NCBI GenBank assembly: GCA_024345305.1
Contig: BRON01000006.1
Location: forward strand, 1,550,001 to 1,614,000
DNA length: 64,000 bases
Reading direction: 5' to 3'
Source of the DNA: Mrakia gelida
Taxonomy: Eukaryota > Basidiomycota > Tremellomycetes > Cystofilobasidiales > Mrakiaceae
Shown here: one piece after another, positions 11,637 through 24,825 of the stretch
Layout: every line of letters starts with the position of its first letter
Position numbering within the stretch: the stretch's first letter is position 1
Program-made: the position numbers and the translations under genes
Notes under the pieces: generated by a model
What the model was told of the DNA's origin: nothing
The model's database searches: none
The model's input: the letters and a program-made list of their open reading frames with translations, nothing else

Positions 11637-14286
11637 TTAGAGCAAGAGAATAGCAGAAGCTCCGAGTCCAAGAGCACCGATCCAAGCTCCGAAAGGATTC
11701 GAAGCCGTCCTTGCTCCACTGGAAGCAGCGACGCCCGAGGAGGAAGCAGCAGCAGCAGCACTGGTCGCGTCGGCTGCTGACCCAGGGAGGATTCCAGTGA
11801 CGATTCCTCCTTCTCCTCCAGCGGTGGTGGTGGTGGAGGTGGTTGCTACTGAGACCGAGGCTGAAGAGACGGATGAGGCGGAGGATGATCGCTGAGAAGA
11901 GGAGGAAGACGCCGCCGAGGCAAGGGAAGTGGTGACCGAGGGAGAGGACGAGGAGGTTGCAGAGCCGGCTGAGGTCGCGGCTGTGGTGGTAGTGGTATCG
12001 GTGGAGGGGACGGAAGGAGCGGCGGGGGATCCTCCTGCTGACTCCGAGAGGAGAGCGAATCCGATGGAGGGAGGGGTGGATCGGAAAACTGGAGCGAGCG
12101 AGCGAAAGGGAAAGAGCGATCAGCACGAGCGACTCGAAGCAGCGTCGATAAGAGTGCTGCATACCAGAGTACACGTTCTTGAGGAAGGCAGCTCCGATAA
12201 TCCAGCTCATGGGAGCGCTGCTTCCCAGATCAGAGGCTGAGATCGCTCCAACGCCTGCGTGGGGATCGAGGAAAAAAAAGAGTCAGCTGTCGGACGACGT
12301 TTCAAAAACAGGGTGTGAACTGCACGAACAGTACGAAGATCCAGTCTCGTAGAGTCCTCGACTCATGTCTGCCGAGGTGAGAGCATAGGGAGTTCCGCCG
12401 AAGACGAACGAAACGGCGACGGTGTTCGTGCAAGCTGCATCGAAGGATGGACGAGACCAAGAAGTCAGTTCGAGTGACGGACAAAAGCGCGAGCGAAGAA
12501 AGAGAAGAACGAACGGAAGACGTAGTGCCCTCCTCCAACATCCTTGGACCCGTCGATCTGAGCGTAGATGGCCTTGACGTCGGCCGTAGGTCCAACCTGA
12601 TGAAGGGGCGAGCGAGTCCGATCAGCTCGCATCGAAGTCGCTCACGGTGGAGGTGTTCAACTCACGATCAAGGTCGTTCCAGTGTCAATAGCTGCGTTCG
12701 TGTTGGCCGCGAGGGTAACGAGGACATCATCGACGATAGCAACGTCGAAGGGAATGAGCCAGTACGTTCGAGATCCCTGCGTTCAAAAAATGAAGGACGA
12801 GGTCAGCAACGAGACGCGTCGAGATGAGAGCGCGAGAGATGAACGAACCGAAGGCATGTCGATGTAGTTGATTTCTCCAGTGTAGAGAGATGAATCAGTG
12901 GATCCGATAGTACACGATCCTCCCTCGTTGAGAGCAGAAGAGGTCCCGAAGTATCTGTTTCAAACAAGAACAAGCGGTGAGCGGGGGTCAACCGAGAAGA
13001 ACGAGTGGAGGCGGACGAACCGAGTGAGGTAGAAAGCCATGAGAGGTTGGCTGAGCTGAGAGGTCGATACCAGATCGAGCCAGAAGGGCTGTTGGAAGCA
13101 GATACAAGAGGAATCGTCAGCTCGAGAAGGAAGAAGACCGAGGGCGATGAAACAACGAGATGAAACTTACCACGGCGCCAGACGTCGCGATAGACTGAAA
13201 CGCAAGACCCATAATCCCAGAGAGGGGAGAGAAGATGAGGTTGCTAGTCGTAGAGGTGACGAGTCCTGTAACAAAGTGAAGCAGAAGAGAAAGATGGCAG
13301 GAAAACAAGTCGACGGTCAGCTGCGAGAACTGCGAACGTGAATCAACAGGTAGAGTTGAACGAACCAAAGGTCTGAGATACAGAGAAGGGACCGAGAGTG
13401 ACCGTATCCGTCGCAAGGGTTCCTGAGGCAGATCCTGAGCCGTAGACTGTTGAAAGAAAGCGAAACAGAGGGTCAACGAGGGAGAGGGGAAAGAAGGGGA
13501 AGGCGCGAGGGGAGAAGGCGAACGAACTGATCGAGAAAGGCGTCGTGGTCCTAGAGATTCCAAGAGCAGGTCAGCGGGCACGTCGAGAGGTAGATATACA
13601 TAATGCGATCTTACTCACACCTTGACGCTCGTACTTGAGCTCGGGTTGTACGTGTAGGCAGCACCAGTGCACGCCGAGCACGATGAGCTCGAGAGCCAGA
13701 GGTCTGAGCTTCCAGTGTCGAGGATTACGTTCAGAGACTGGGCAGCAGTTTTCCCAACTGATAGAGCCGCAACGTAGGTTCTGATGAAGCCAAGGAATGA
13801 AGAGAAGAAGGTCAGGTTCGTGCAAGAAGGGTGGGAATGTGAGACCTCTCCTTCTCTCCGAGCTCAGCTCTCCCCTTCTTCCTCTCATCGTCCCTCCTCT
13901 CCTCTCGTTCTCCCATCGTCGCTCGTACAGCAGGAACCACGACGATATAAAGACTTGATGACTTACGCGTCTCCGTATACGTTGGTTAAGCTGAGCGTCC
14001 CATCTGCTCTCTTTCCCAACCACCCTCGCTCCCCTTCTTCGCTTCCTGCTCTCCCAGCCCTCCTCTCCCTCGACCTCCCAGCGAAGTCGTAGCCCTGATC
14101 GTACCATCTCGCGTACTTCCCCTCCAAGGCTTCCATAGCCACTACCGTCCGGATCCAAGACTCATCCTCCGTCGACGTCGACGAGTTGAGGGAGCGAGAG
14201 TCTGGGTGATGGTAGGAGAGGGGGATTACGATGGCGACCGTCGACGAGAGAGAACCGAGCGCGAGAAGAAGAGGGAAAGCGATCAT
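11637..14286 (-). CDS. GPI-anchored pepsin-like aspartyl protease (yapsin-like)
   Basis: Family A1 aspartyl endopeptidase, probably at the plasma membrane or wall. The first exon 13967-14286 encodes a signal peptide (MIAFPLLLALGSLSSTVAIV) and a propeptide ending near GKR. Exon 2 (13619-13780) holds the first catalytic site, VILDTGSSDLWLSSSC. The next pieces read YGSGSASGTLATDTV, the usual flap-side segment. The second catalytic site, AAIDTGTTLI, is encoded near 12690. Both Asp residues are present, so it should be active. After a Ser/Ala-rich stalk the protein ends with FGAWIGALGLGASAILLL, a hydrophobic tail as in GPI signals. About ten short exons, one only 23 nt (13528-13550). The stop is TAA at 11637-11639. 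Confidence 0.9.
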
Positions 14287-14948
14287 GCAAGGGCGGGGAG
14301 GGCGAAGAGCGAAGGGAAGGGGGGAGAGACCGAAGGGGAAGGAGGGAAGGAGAGGACGAGGACGAGGGTGAGGGAGAGAGAAAGGGAAGGAGGGAGAGAG
14401 GAACGCTGAGCTTTCTAAAGCAAAGTTGAGCGAGAGATCGACCGACGCGTCGATCTTCGTGTTTTCTGACGCTCGCATCCAGGAACGAACCTCCTTTCTT
14501 ATAAGTGTCTATCTTATCGATACGCAGTCGATACAGGTGGGAATGAGCCTCTAGCGGTCCTCACTTTGAGAGAGAAAGAACAGGGCAAGAGCGAGAGGCG
14601 ACCGAGATGACGGGCGCTGCGTGGCTTCCCTTTCTTGAACTCAAAAGTCATAGGGAACGCGACAAGGCAAAACAAGGGTCCTCGCGGAGGAAGAAAGGGT
14701 GTCAAGAGAACCAGAGCTGGCAGGGGAAGGTCGTCGAACCAGAACACGGACGCGTCGAGACTGACTTTCCAGCCGTCGAACGAAGTTTGAGCGCGTGAAG
14801 ACATCGTGGATAGTGAGCGAACGAGCGAGCGAGCGAGTGCGAGGGACAACGAAATACGGAAAGAAAGTCAAAAACAAGCATGGGAGTGAGTATGTAAAAG
14901 AAAGAGACCGGACAAAATATGCAAAAAGGGAACACAGAGAGAGAGAAA

Positions 14949-17900
14949 TCACAAAGCAGGCGTTCCGTTCGAAGTCGACGTCGCTCCCGACTCTCCAGTC
15001 CCCTCCCTCTCTCCTCTCTCCTCCTCCCTCCTCCTTACCGCATCAGCCTGATTACTCGGCCCCGACCCTGACACTCCCCTCCCAAAGACGTACACCCCAG
15101 CCTTCCTCATCGCGCTCCTCTTGACCTGAGCGGTCTTGTAGAGCGCGTTGAGCATGAGGAGATCTCGAATCCTTCCTTCCTCCTTCCACCTCCTCTCGAT
15201 CGAGTGGAACATGGCTGGATAGAAGAGTTCCATCTCGTCGGGAGAGATGTCCTTGGAGGATTTGAAGAGAGCGGAAGGGTTCTTGTTTCCGTGAGGGAGG
15301 GGGGTGAGGAAGAGGGTTTGGATGGCGGGGAAGAGGGTGAGGTCTTCGGCGGTGAAGAGGGTGTTGGTGGGTGGAGGGCAGGGCGAGGATTGATAGGTTT
15401 CGTAGCTGGGGAAGAGAGAGAGGGAGAGACGAGGAGGTTAGCGCTAGAACGAGAAGAAGGAAGGGAAGAGAGAAAACGACGACGTACACGATCTTTCCGA
15501 GATCAGCTTTGGTCGTCGCGAGCATCGCGTTGAACGAAACAAGGGTAACGACGTCGGTGTGACTCTTGGAAGGATCTCGGTTGTGGATGGACTTGATGGC
15601 GGTGGTGCCTGAGGATGGAGGAGAAAAGCGTGGAAGTCAGCGAATCCATCTCGAGAGGACGCGTCGAGGAGACTGAAATCGAAGACTCACGACCATCGAC
15701 TCCCTTGCCCAACTCCTCGTAGATCTCGTACCTCCACTCCGCACTAGCGGCGATCAAAGCATCCGCCTCCATCTTCCTCCTCTTCGCCGCCGGGATCTTC
15801 TTCTCCTTCTCCTTCGGAGGAGGCTTGGGAACGACAGGAACGGGGAGCGACTTCCTCGGCTCTCGCTTCTCCATCCACTTCAACTCTCTCGCTCGCTGCT
15901 GCTCCTTGGCTTTGAGCAACTGAGCCTCGAACTTGAGCATCCTCGCGTGCTGTTCCTCGAGAGAGGGTTGGTCGGCGGCGGCTCCGGTGGTGCTGAAGAG
16001 AGAGGAGTAGGCGGCGGAGGAGTAAGGGTCGTGGACGGCTGGGATGGGAGCGACGACGGGGAGGAGTTTCCAGGAGAGGGGAGCGAAGGGACCGAGCTTG
16101 GGTGTCTTGTGAGGCTTTCCAGACTTGCGAGGAGCGAGAGGAGCGGGAGGTTTGACGGCGCGAAGGATGGAGGTGATCTCGTTTCGAGTAGAATCGGGCT
16201 GAGGGAGAAAGACGAAGCGACGAGTTAGTTTCTCGACCTCCAAGACGTGTGGAAACGGAACGAGAGACCAAAAACTCACCAGAGGCTTGACGAACGTCCT
16301 GATATCCTTCTTCTCAACCTCCTTCGCCTCGAGGTAGCCCTTCAGGAAGACCCAGACGGAGTACTTCTCGGCCTCGCGACTCTCGACGGCGAACGCGAGT
16401 TGACCCATCTCGACTCCCTTCACCTTCCCCTTCCCCTTCGCCTCGCGGATTCGAGCAGCCTCAGCTTCGTCGACCTTCGTCTCCTCCTCCATCGGATCGT
16501 CCTTCTGCTCCTTGGGATCCTCGGCAACGGGGATGGCGGCGATTTCGACAGTCGGTTCCGCCTTGACCTCGAGCGGCGCTTCGACGACTGGTTCGACCTT
16601 CTCCTCCTCGACGAGAGTTCCCTCCGTCTTGACCTCCGAGACCTGCATCTCCACATCGAGCTTCGGCTCCTCGACTTCGACTGATGCAGCCGCCGCGACC
16701 TCCTCCTTCTTCACGAGCTCCTCCTCCTTCTTCTTCTTCTCCTCGATCAAGTACTCCAACACGATCCTTCCTCTCTCCCTCCTCCCCAGCTTCGCCACCC
16801 TCCCCTTCATGGGCTTCTTCCCTACACTCTCACCACTCTTCCACCCCTCCACAACCGCTTTCACGTCATCATCCTCCCCACCCATCCCCATCAGCGTCTC
16901 CAAATCCGCCTTCATCTTCAAGAACTCGACCGGCAGCATCTCAAGCGCGAACGCGATCCTCTTCTCGATGGGTTTCATGAGAGGGAGCAAGCTCGTTTGG
17001 AGGGTTGATTTGGAGGTGGGGACGAAGGGGGTTTGGGTTGAGTTGAAGGGTGCTGGGAAGGGGACGATGAAGGGGAGGTGAGTTGCTGGGGTTGAGGAGG
17101 CGAAGGGAGGAGGGAGGTCGGGGAGAGGAGCTGGGAGAGGGGTTGGTGCTTTGAAAGGAGATGCGGATGCTGATGCTGGAGGAAGGGGAAGCGAGTCTCG
17201 GAGGACTGAAGGAGTGTTGGCGGCAGTGGAAGTGGTGGTTCTGGTGGGAAGGGCTGGCGAGGGAGTTGAAACGGAGGGAGGGTTGTCGTTGACCGGTTCG
17301 GGGTTGAGGGAGAGGAGAAGGGCTGCTGCTGGGTCGATGTCTCCGTTCTGGGACTGAAGATTGAGGTTTGAGGTGGTAGGAAGGTTGGCGATGGGGCGTG
17401 ATCCCGACGCGACCTCGTCGAGCGATGAACCCAAGCCAGCGAGGCCGCTCGACGGTCCTGCCCTACCCCTCGAGACTGCTGAAACTCGAGGCTTCGCGGG
17501 TGCCTTCTTGGCTCTCGTAGCAACCGGCTTCGTGATCGAGGGTCCTGCTACTGCTGCTCCTGCTGCTGATAAGGCTGCCAGCGACGATCCAGCTTCCTCT
17601 CCGGCAGATCTCTGACGTTTCCTGGAAGATGCAAGGGAGGAGGTTGATGAAGGAGATGGAGGTCCTGCTGAGATGGAGAGGGAGGAGGGTAGAGATGCTC
17701 GAGGACGTGATGGACCTGCTTCTGGGACTCGGTTGAAGGTGTTTGCTGAAGGAGTGGACGACGACGAGCCGGGAGACGACGCTCTCGAATGGTCGAATCC
17801 GTTGGTAGGAGGTGCGACGAACGACGAGTTTCCAGGTCCTACGAGCGACGAGAGCGACATTGGAGAGTTGGTGCCATCCCTGACGCCGTTGGACTCGAGA

Positions 17901-18214
17901 GCAGCCGGAGGAAGAGGTTGGAAGTAGGAAGACGAGGAAGAGGAGGTCGAAGTCGAGAGATGACCGTTTGGTTCAGCGAACGAGTTGGAGGGAGATCCGC
18001 TGAGGGATGTCGAAGCGGGTTGGCTTGCTCCTAGGATGACATCGAAGTGGGAGGATCTTCTTGCTGAGAGGGTTGAGGTGAAGTTGTCGGTTGGAGGAGT
18101 TGGAGGAGGTTGGGGAGGGTTTGACGCGAGCTCGTTTGGTTGAGAAGCAGGAGGACCGTTGGTTGAGGGAAAGAGAGGGGGAGCTTGAGGTTGACCGTCG
18201 TAGGTCGTGGTCAT
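14949..18214 (-). CDS. Large low-complexity, probably nuclear protein (unrecognised)
   Basis: Four exons (16280-18214, 15691-16198, 15488-15608, 14949-15405) join in phase to 1006 residues. I do not recognise a family. Residues 1-380 are Ser/Pro-rich and disordered with a basic patch containing RKRQRS and SRGRAG; residues 520-720 are Lys/Glu-rich and probably helical or coiled; then come VWVFLKGYLEAKEVEKK, a Pro-rich stretch, and PAAKRRKMEADALIAASAEW, a likely nuclear localisation signal. The C-terminal 190 residues (MLATTKADLGKI, DEMELFYPAMFHSIERRW, RDLLMLNALYKTAQV) look folded and may be the conserved core. Start choice: MTTTYDG at 18214 lies after an acceptor-like TTTTTTGCAG at 18236, so a 5' UTR intron is likely. 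Possible roles are chromatin or transcription, inferred only from composition. Confidence 0.8.
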
Positions 18215-19194
18215 GCTGGGTTTTGCTGAGAACCTGCAAAAAACGGAGGAGAAGAAGAAAAATTGAAAGGGGGCTGGAGTCAGGAACGAGTTAAAGTTGG
18301 ACTTTGGAGGCAAGGGCGATTCGTTGTGCGAGCTCTGGACGTTGCTGCTACAACTCCTAGGAGAGAAATCGACTCGGGACGACCTAGAGACGAACCAGAG
18401 CTCCTCGTAGATATCTAATCTCTGAGAGTTGGTGCCATGAGAGGAAGAAGGAAGATGGGAAGCTTTGCAGCTCCTTCCTCGCTCGGCCTCCCTTGTCCTT
18501 CTTCTTGAGCTCACCTCTCTCCCCACTTCCTCCCTCCCTCCCCTCCGAGACTGAGAATCGAAGCTTGGGACTCACTGAAGACCTCTTCTGACTCGAAATT
18601 CTTCACTCTAGGCGTTCTCGATTCTCGCGGGTGTTGTAGGAGGCGAGGGGGGAGTTGTCGAACGAGGAGGAATTTGCACGGTCGTGACCGAGCTCAACTT
18701 CTTTGCTTGCTTTCCAGAGAGAAGTCGGCGAGAGAGCTCGTAGAGATTCGGATCCTCTTGAAGGGAACCTCTTTGGAAGGGGATACGGACGAGAGGGGGA
18801 GGGGAGGTAGAAATGGAAGGGGAAGAGAAGAGGGGGTGGTGGAGGTTGGGAAGGATTTCCCCCGCCCTTTTCTCCTGGCAGATCTTCTCGCGCCCTCGAA
18901 AGAGAGCGGAACTGGGCGCTTTTTCGAGACCAACGCTTTCCTTCCTGTGACGACGCGTTCCTCGCTCTCTTTTCAAGTCGATCTTGTAGAACTCAGAGAG
19001 GAATGAGCTCGGAGAGAAAATTGACCTCTATAGACTCGGTGTATAGAAGATCGGAAGGACGAGATGAAGAGGTACAGGCTCGATTTTGGAGCCCCCCTCC
19101 TGCTGGGACGGAAGACGGGTGTGAGAGTTCATCTTGCTACTTTTTTTCATGACTCGCAAACCACCATCTGCTCCTTACAGCCCTCTCTCCAAAT
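18215..19194. other. Divergent upstream region with 5' UTR introns and a possible small minus-strand gene
   Basis: The region separates the 1006-residue protein (-) from the TENA protein (+). Minus-strand donors (GTGAGC near 18510, GTGAGT near 18571) and a branch/acceptor near 18236-18285 indicate spliced leader exons. On the minus strand 18608-18780 reads GSLQEDPNLYELSRRLLSGK then QAKKLSSVTTVQIPPRS to ARIENA and a stop, which looks coding; no complete gene could be assembled around it. Confidence 0.35.
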
Positions 19195-20299
19195 ATGAGC
19201 TCCTTCACCCAGACCATGCTCGAGCGATACGTGAGCCCTTCGTCGGATTTCCCATCTCTGCTCGGAAGCAGCCCAACCTTCGAGCTCACCAACTCTCTCC
19301 TTCCTTCCTCTCTCTCAGAACGCGGAAGTCAAAGCGGCAACCTCATCGCCCTTCTTGACCGCTGCTGGAAAGCATGAACTCTCGAAGGAGGTTCTTAGCG
19401 AGTACCTTACTCAGGACAAGGTCTACGCCTTCGTGGGATGTGAGCAAATCTTCCTGGCGGCAATGAAGGGGGAGGGACGACGAGATCTCGAGCTGACCTT
19501 CGACTCGTTTTCTTCCTGTTTCTCCTGACACTCCTTTCCCCCGTCTTCCCAAGACCCCAAGTTCATCGGTAAGTAATCGATGATTTCTCTCTTCACACTT
19601 TAATCTGTCTCACAGCTTTGAACGATTCCCCACCTCCTCCATCGAGCCCATCCCCAACCTAACCTCCGTTCCCTCGCTCCCTCCGCTTCCTCCCCACCCA
19701 GCCAATCTCATCTCCCACCTCCCTCTCCTCGCTCCTACCCATAGCACCGCCTCACTTCTGAAACTCTTCTCCTTCGCTCTCACCAACGTCGCTCGAGAAA
19801 CGAGCTTCTTCGCCGATACGGCTCAAGACTTCGGACTCACTCTCTCGCAACCTCCCCAGTCAGGAGCCGTCTTCGGGATCCTCAACTCCACCACCAAGGC
19901 CTACGTCGATTTCTTGACTGGTACGGAGGATATTGCTGAGGGTCTGGTTCTTCTCTGGGGTATGGAGCAGGTGAGTCGTCTCCCTTCGTTCGTCGAGGAG
20001 AGGAAGAGACGCGTCGGCCTCTTCGGACTAACCTCTCTCTCTCTCTCTCCCAGCTCTACCTCAAAGCCTGGCAGCACGCCAAGTCCCAAACTCCCACCTC
20101 GACATCTTCAGCCACGTCCGACGCTCTCAAGCTCCTGATCGACAACTGGACCTGTGAGGAGTTCGAGATCTTCGTGAAGGACTGCACGGACGCGGTGGAG
20201 GGTTTGGACCTCGTTGAAGGCTCGGAAGCCTGGAGGAGGTGCGAGGAGGTTTGGAAGTACGTGCTCTACTTGGAGGTGAGGTTTTGGCCTTCTGTGTAG
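19195..20299 (+). CDS. TENA/THI-4 family protein
   Basis: Five exons (19195-19230, 19319-19439, 19554-19568, 19702-19970, 20054-20299) join in phase to 228 residues. The sequence has the all-helical TENA/haem-oxygenase-like layout: KEVLSEYLTQDKVYAFVGYP at residues 37-57, FTNVARETSFFAD, and YLKAWQHAKSQ, ending with EVWKYVLYLEVRFWPSV. Known members hydrolyse thiamine or aminopyrimidine breakdown products (thiaminase II salvage), and many fungal homologues lack parts of the active site, so the reaction here is open. Exon 3 is a 15-nt microexon that encodes most of YPKFI. The next exon is entered at Ala-Asn-Leu-Ile. Confidence 0.85.
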
Positions 20300-20614
20300 T
20301 GGAACAAGAGGAGGAGGAGGAGGAGGCGGAGGAGGAGGGGACACGTTCGCGTCCAGCGAGGGAAGGCGGATCCACCCGCTAGATCAGTCTCCCTCCCGGT
20401 CGTTTATAGTGGTTGAGCTGAATTGTATACCTCGTACATCTCGCGTCTTCCTCCCCGAGGTTTCTTTCACTGAGAAGAGAGTCAAGAAAATGGCAATTTT
20501 TGCTTCCTTCCGACGCTCCCTCTGCTCGTCGACCTTTACAAACCTCCACTTCCCCTCAAGCGTCGACCTCGATTCCAATCGTCCCCTCCCTTCCCTCCCT
20601 CCCTTTCGTCCAGG
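20300..20614. other. Intergenic region between two plus-strand genes
   Basis: The first part has a purine-rich run (AGGAGGAGGAGG near 20310-20340); the second part is pyrimidine-rich towards the ATG at 20615. It serves as 3' UTR and promoter; I see no gene. Confidence 0.4.
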
Positions 20615-23600
20615 ATGCCTGTCGCCTCGACTAAACACGACGGAGAAGATAAGCCTTCGTTCGAGTGTGGGGAATGCGGGAAGCTCTATAGCAGGTGAGC
20701 TCCTCGATCCATCCATCCGAGAGAGAGGTCTCGTCATGCTTGAAGAAGGAGGAGGAGCTAAGGAAGTCGAGAGAGCTGACTCTCGTTCGTTCGTTCGTTG
20801 CTTCGAATCCAGGTCGGAATATCTGAGGAGACACGAGAGGAAGCGTGAGTATTACATCCTTGACCCAGTATAGTCGAATTGTTGGAGAAGGGCGTAGGAG
20901 GAGGAGGCGGATGGTCGAATGAGGAGGGAGGAAGGGAGCAGAAGCTCATCATCCATCCCACTTCTCCTCCTTCTTCTCCTTCGCCACTACCAGACCAGAA
21001 CGCGAAGCCTTTCCCCTGTACAGAGTGCGCGAAGTCGTTTGCTCGAAGGTGAGTCTCTTTTGTTTTCGCCGTCGTCGTTTATCGCTCGAGATAGAAGTTG
21101 GGAGAAGTCGTGGAGAACAGGGAGGGAGGGGGTCTCACGGCTACTCCCTTTCCCTTTCCCTTTCCCTCCTCCCTTATCTCTACACGAAACTGACTCTCTC
21201 CTTCTCGTTTCATCCCTTCTCCAGTGATGTCCTTCTTCGACATCGACGGAAATGTCATCCCGACGCTCCAGAGTCCTCCTCTACCGTCGCCGGTCCCTCA
21301 GCTGCTGCCTCGAGCTCTCGACAATCCCCTCCCGACGTTCTAGATCCCTCCAGCAGCAACTCGCCCGTAACCATCCCCTTAGCCTCAACGTCCTACCAGG
21401 ATTCCTCGTCGATCGCCAACTTTGGAGACCACAACGCGCCAGCTGGAGGAGGACCGTCGAGAGCGAACGGAGGAGCGAGTTCATCGAGAGACGCTCGTCG
21501 AGACGCTTCCGCTCCCTACCCTTCTCAACCTCACCTCGCCGTCCCTCCACAACCAAATCGCAACCCAACGCCGTCGAATCAGCAGTACCCAGAGCAACAT
21601 CAGTTCCAGGTCGACACCAACCTCAACTTCTTCGAGCAGTTCGCTCTCCAGCAGCAGCAGCAACAACGGAACGGGTCTCGCTCGAGCTCGTCGTCAGCAG
21701 GATCGCCCTCGTCCTCCTTCCTCCCTCCCTCACAACAACAACAACCCAACCTCTCCATGAACGGAACAGCCTACTTCCCTCCCACCGAAGGTAGCGATCC
21801 CCTCTCCCTCCTCGCCCTCTCCGTCCCGAACTACCTCCAACAACAATCTCAACCACAGCCCCAACTCTCCACCTACCCTCATCAGCAGCAACAACAGAGC
21901 GACTCCCACGCTGCTGCTGCCTACCTTTTCGCTCAACACGGCCAACCTCAAACCTCCACCAACTTCTTCCCTTCCCCTGGCGATCAATCGTCCAGCATCC
22001 CCTCCAACATGTCGCCAGTAACCCAACTCACCCTCTCTCCGACGATGCACAACCAAAACCCAGCCTTCCTCGCTCCCGAGCGAGCCGTCCACAGCGAATG
22101 GTACCCCATGTTTTCACCCTCCATCCTCAGTCCACTCGGTCTCTCCTCCTCCCAACTCCACGGCTCCTCGAACCTCAACGGAACTCCCTCGAACAGCGCG
22201 TCGAACGGCGACGCCTCCTACTTCCCCTCGAAACCTTGGGCTCCCAGTCCAGGATCGTTCTTCGATTCACTCACGACGGGACTCTCGCCTCATCCGGAAG
22301 CCGAGTTCCTGTTCGATGGGATGTCGGATATGGATGCGATCGGGTCAGAGGAGGAGGCAGAGGGAGGAGCTGTCGTCGAAGCGGAACCGGACGCGGAGAA
22401 GCAGACGAGGGATAATACCCTGGCGGCTGAGAGGGTGGTACTTGGAGCGGAGTGGGCGAATAGGTTTACGAAGAGTGGGATGGAGAGTTACTCGGTGAAG
22501 GAGTCGGATCCGTTCTACATCAGCGGGGATCGGTTCTTGGGCTGCTACTCAGGTGAGCTTTCGTTCTCCTCTCTTCCTTCCTTCTCTTCCTTTCTGGGTC
22601 GGTTTGCGAAGGACGTACTGACTCCTCGTTCAACCACCAGTCGAACACTGGCAAATCCCACCCATCTCAACCCTCACCAAAATCGCTCGCAGAACCCTCA
22701 CCCAACTCGCTCCTCACCTCCCGATGATCCACGTCCCAACCTTCGTCCTCAAGGAAGCGCCAGGCTGCCTCGCCTTTTCGATGTGTACCGTCGGAGGACC
22801 TCGTCGAGGAGGAGGGAGGTGGGACTCGGACAGGGACGATCCTTCGAAAAACGGACATCTGTTTGGAGTCCAAGGCGAGAACGATGTGGTGACGAGGAGG
22901 CCGGTGGAGAACGCTTTGTTCGAGGCGGAGAGCTCGGAGGAGGATGGGTGGGATGGGATCAAGAGTGTGGTGAAGAGAGAGAAGACGGATATGCTCATCA
23001 AAGTGAGTCGAGTCGAGACGCGTCGAATCGAACGAGCTTGGACGGATCGAACGTTCGCTGATTCTTTGCGTCTCTTCTTCGTCTCCAGTCCTTCACTCGA
23101 TCACGAGGAGTACTCTTCACTGTCAGTCAAAAGCCCATCTCCCATCTCGTACCTCGACGGCGCTGACCTCGAACCTCTCTTCTTCTCTTCCCTTCTCCAG
23201 GAGTACAACGTCGGTCTTCTCCAAGCCCTTATCCTCTACAACGCTCCTGCCTTCCTTTCAGACTCTCAAGGTCAACGTATGTCGGCTCAGCTCGGTCTCG
23301 GAACCATCGTCAACGTTCGTCTTCCTTCTTCTTGCCGCGACGCGAGACCTTCGACATTCGAGCTGACTTCTCTCGTTGCTCTTCGCCGATACAGATCGCT
23401 CGTCAAGTCGGAATCTTCGATCCCACGAACGGTCACGTCGCTCCCGACTCGGATACGAGCAAATCTGGCTTCACGTTCGAGGAGAGGACACTTCCAGCGA
23501 TTTGGAAGCGGTGGGCGAGATGGGAAGGGATCCGAAGGTGTGTCGCGTCGCTCGTTTCTTCGTCCTCTTCGTCCCTCTTCCTCACGCCAACCGTCTTGAT

Positions 23601-24825
23601 CTCTTCACCACCTCTCAGAACTGCCTACATCGTCTTCCTCCTCGACACCGTCGCCTGCCTCGAATCCTCCACCGCTCTCCACATCGCCTCGTCCGAACTC
23701 TCCTCCTTCCCTCTCCCCGCCTCGGAACCCATCTGGGAGGCTCCCACCGCCGAAGCTTGGTCTTCCATCGTCACGGCAACTGGACACTCGTACTCGCTCG
23801 GAGACATCGTCACCAAGCTCACTACTCTGCTCGCGACGGGAGAGAGCGATTGTCTCGCTGGAGGACGAACTCTTCTCGGTCCTTTCGGTTGGCTCGTCAC
23901 CATCATCGTGCTCGTTCGGGAGGTGTTGGACTTTGGAGAAGGGAAGATCAGGGATCCGAACGTGAGGTGGCTGGCTGGAGTTCCCCAGGAGAGGGTTGGG
24001 GAGGAGCTGCAGACTGCCTTGATGAGGGTGAGTCTCTTCGTTTTTTTCGACGCGTCTTGTCTCTGGTTTCTGCGCTCGAAGCTGACTCCCACCTTCCTTT
24101 CTCCCCTCTTTCTTCGTTCCTCGTTCCAGTGGCGACGAGGATGGGACTACGACGACCAGTGCCGACGAGTCGATCCTCCCTCAGTCTACACCGGCGAGGA
24201 CGTCGATTGCGCGTGCATCACCCCAGCGAGCAACTCGAACGGATCCACCACCGACTCGACCTCCTCCCCTGAAACCTCAACTCCCTCGAGTGGAACTACT
24301 GGAACTGGAGGAAGTGGATCGGGAACCTCGTCTGACAAGTCCAAGGACAACAAAGGTCGTCAACCTTACTCGGACGAGATCTTCTGTCGAGAAGCTGTTC
24401 GTCCCTTCTCCCTCCCTCTTTTCCATAACCCTTTCCTCTCTTCTTTGTCTCTCAACTTTCAAACGCTGACTCTCTTACTTCCTCCCTTCATCTTCCTCAC
24501 CCAGCTCCCCTTCTGGTGGTTCGCCAAAATCCTCCTCGACACCCTCCTCACCCCTGCCGCCGCGACTCAAACCTCCGTCCCAGCTCCGTTCGGGAACGGG
24601 AACGGTCAACCTCCAGCTGCGGGAGGGTTCAAGGCTGGAGTGAATCAGTTCAAGGAGCAGGGGATCGTGTACAGGGACGTGCTGAACAGTGCGAGGACTT
24701 TCGTGAGTCGGCACGCGCGCCAGCCTTTTCGGAGGAGATGGAAGGAAGGACGCGTTACTGACTCTTTGGCCTTCCTTGTTTGGATGGTGCAGAGCCGAGC
24801 TGGAGAAGGGAGGTTCTTCAGTTGA
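20615..24825 (+). CDS. C2H2 zinc-finger transcription factor with fungal-specific regulatory domain
   Basis: Sequence-specific nuclear regulator. Exons 1-4 (20615-20694, 20813-20844, 20994-21048, 21225-22552) give two tandem C2H2 fingers: CGECGKLYSRSEYLRRHERKH and CTECAKSFARSDVLLRHRRK plus CH, about residues 18-67, with all zinc ligands present. Introns interrupt both fingers. Then follow about 400 disordered residues with Gln runs (near 21648 and 21735) and Ser/Asn-rich stretches, likely activating. From 22600 on the exons read ISTLTKIARRTLTQLAPHLP, HVPTFVLKEAPGCLAFSMC, VGLLQALILYNAPAFLSDSQ and IARQVGIF, the helical pattern of the fungal transcription factor regulatory domain (PF04082-like). 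A Gly/Ser/Thr insert precedes the last helices, PFWWFAKILLDTLL. The stop is TGA at 24823. Targets unknown. Confidence 0.9.

Noticed and set aside
18215..18526. N-terminal extension of the 1006-residue protein to an ATG at 18526
   Set aside because: An acceptor-like TTTTTTGCAG and a branch site lie just before MTTTYDG; the extension reads as UTR/intron sequence.
20310..20340. GGAGGA and similar purine runs (also 43268, 63900) as possible mobile or telomeric repeats
   Set aside because: They are simple-sequence tracts without unit conservation, flanking duplications or coding capacity.
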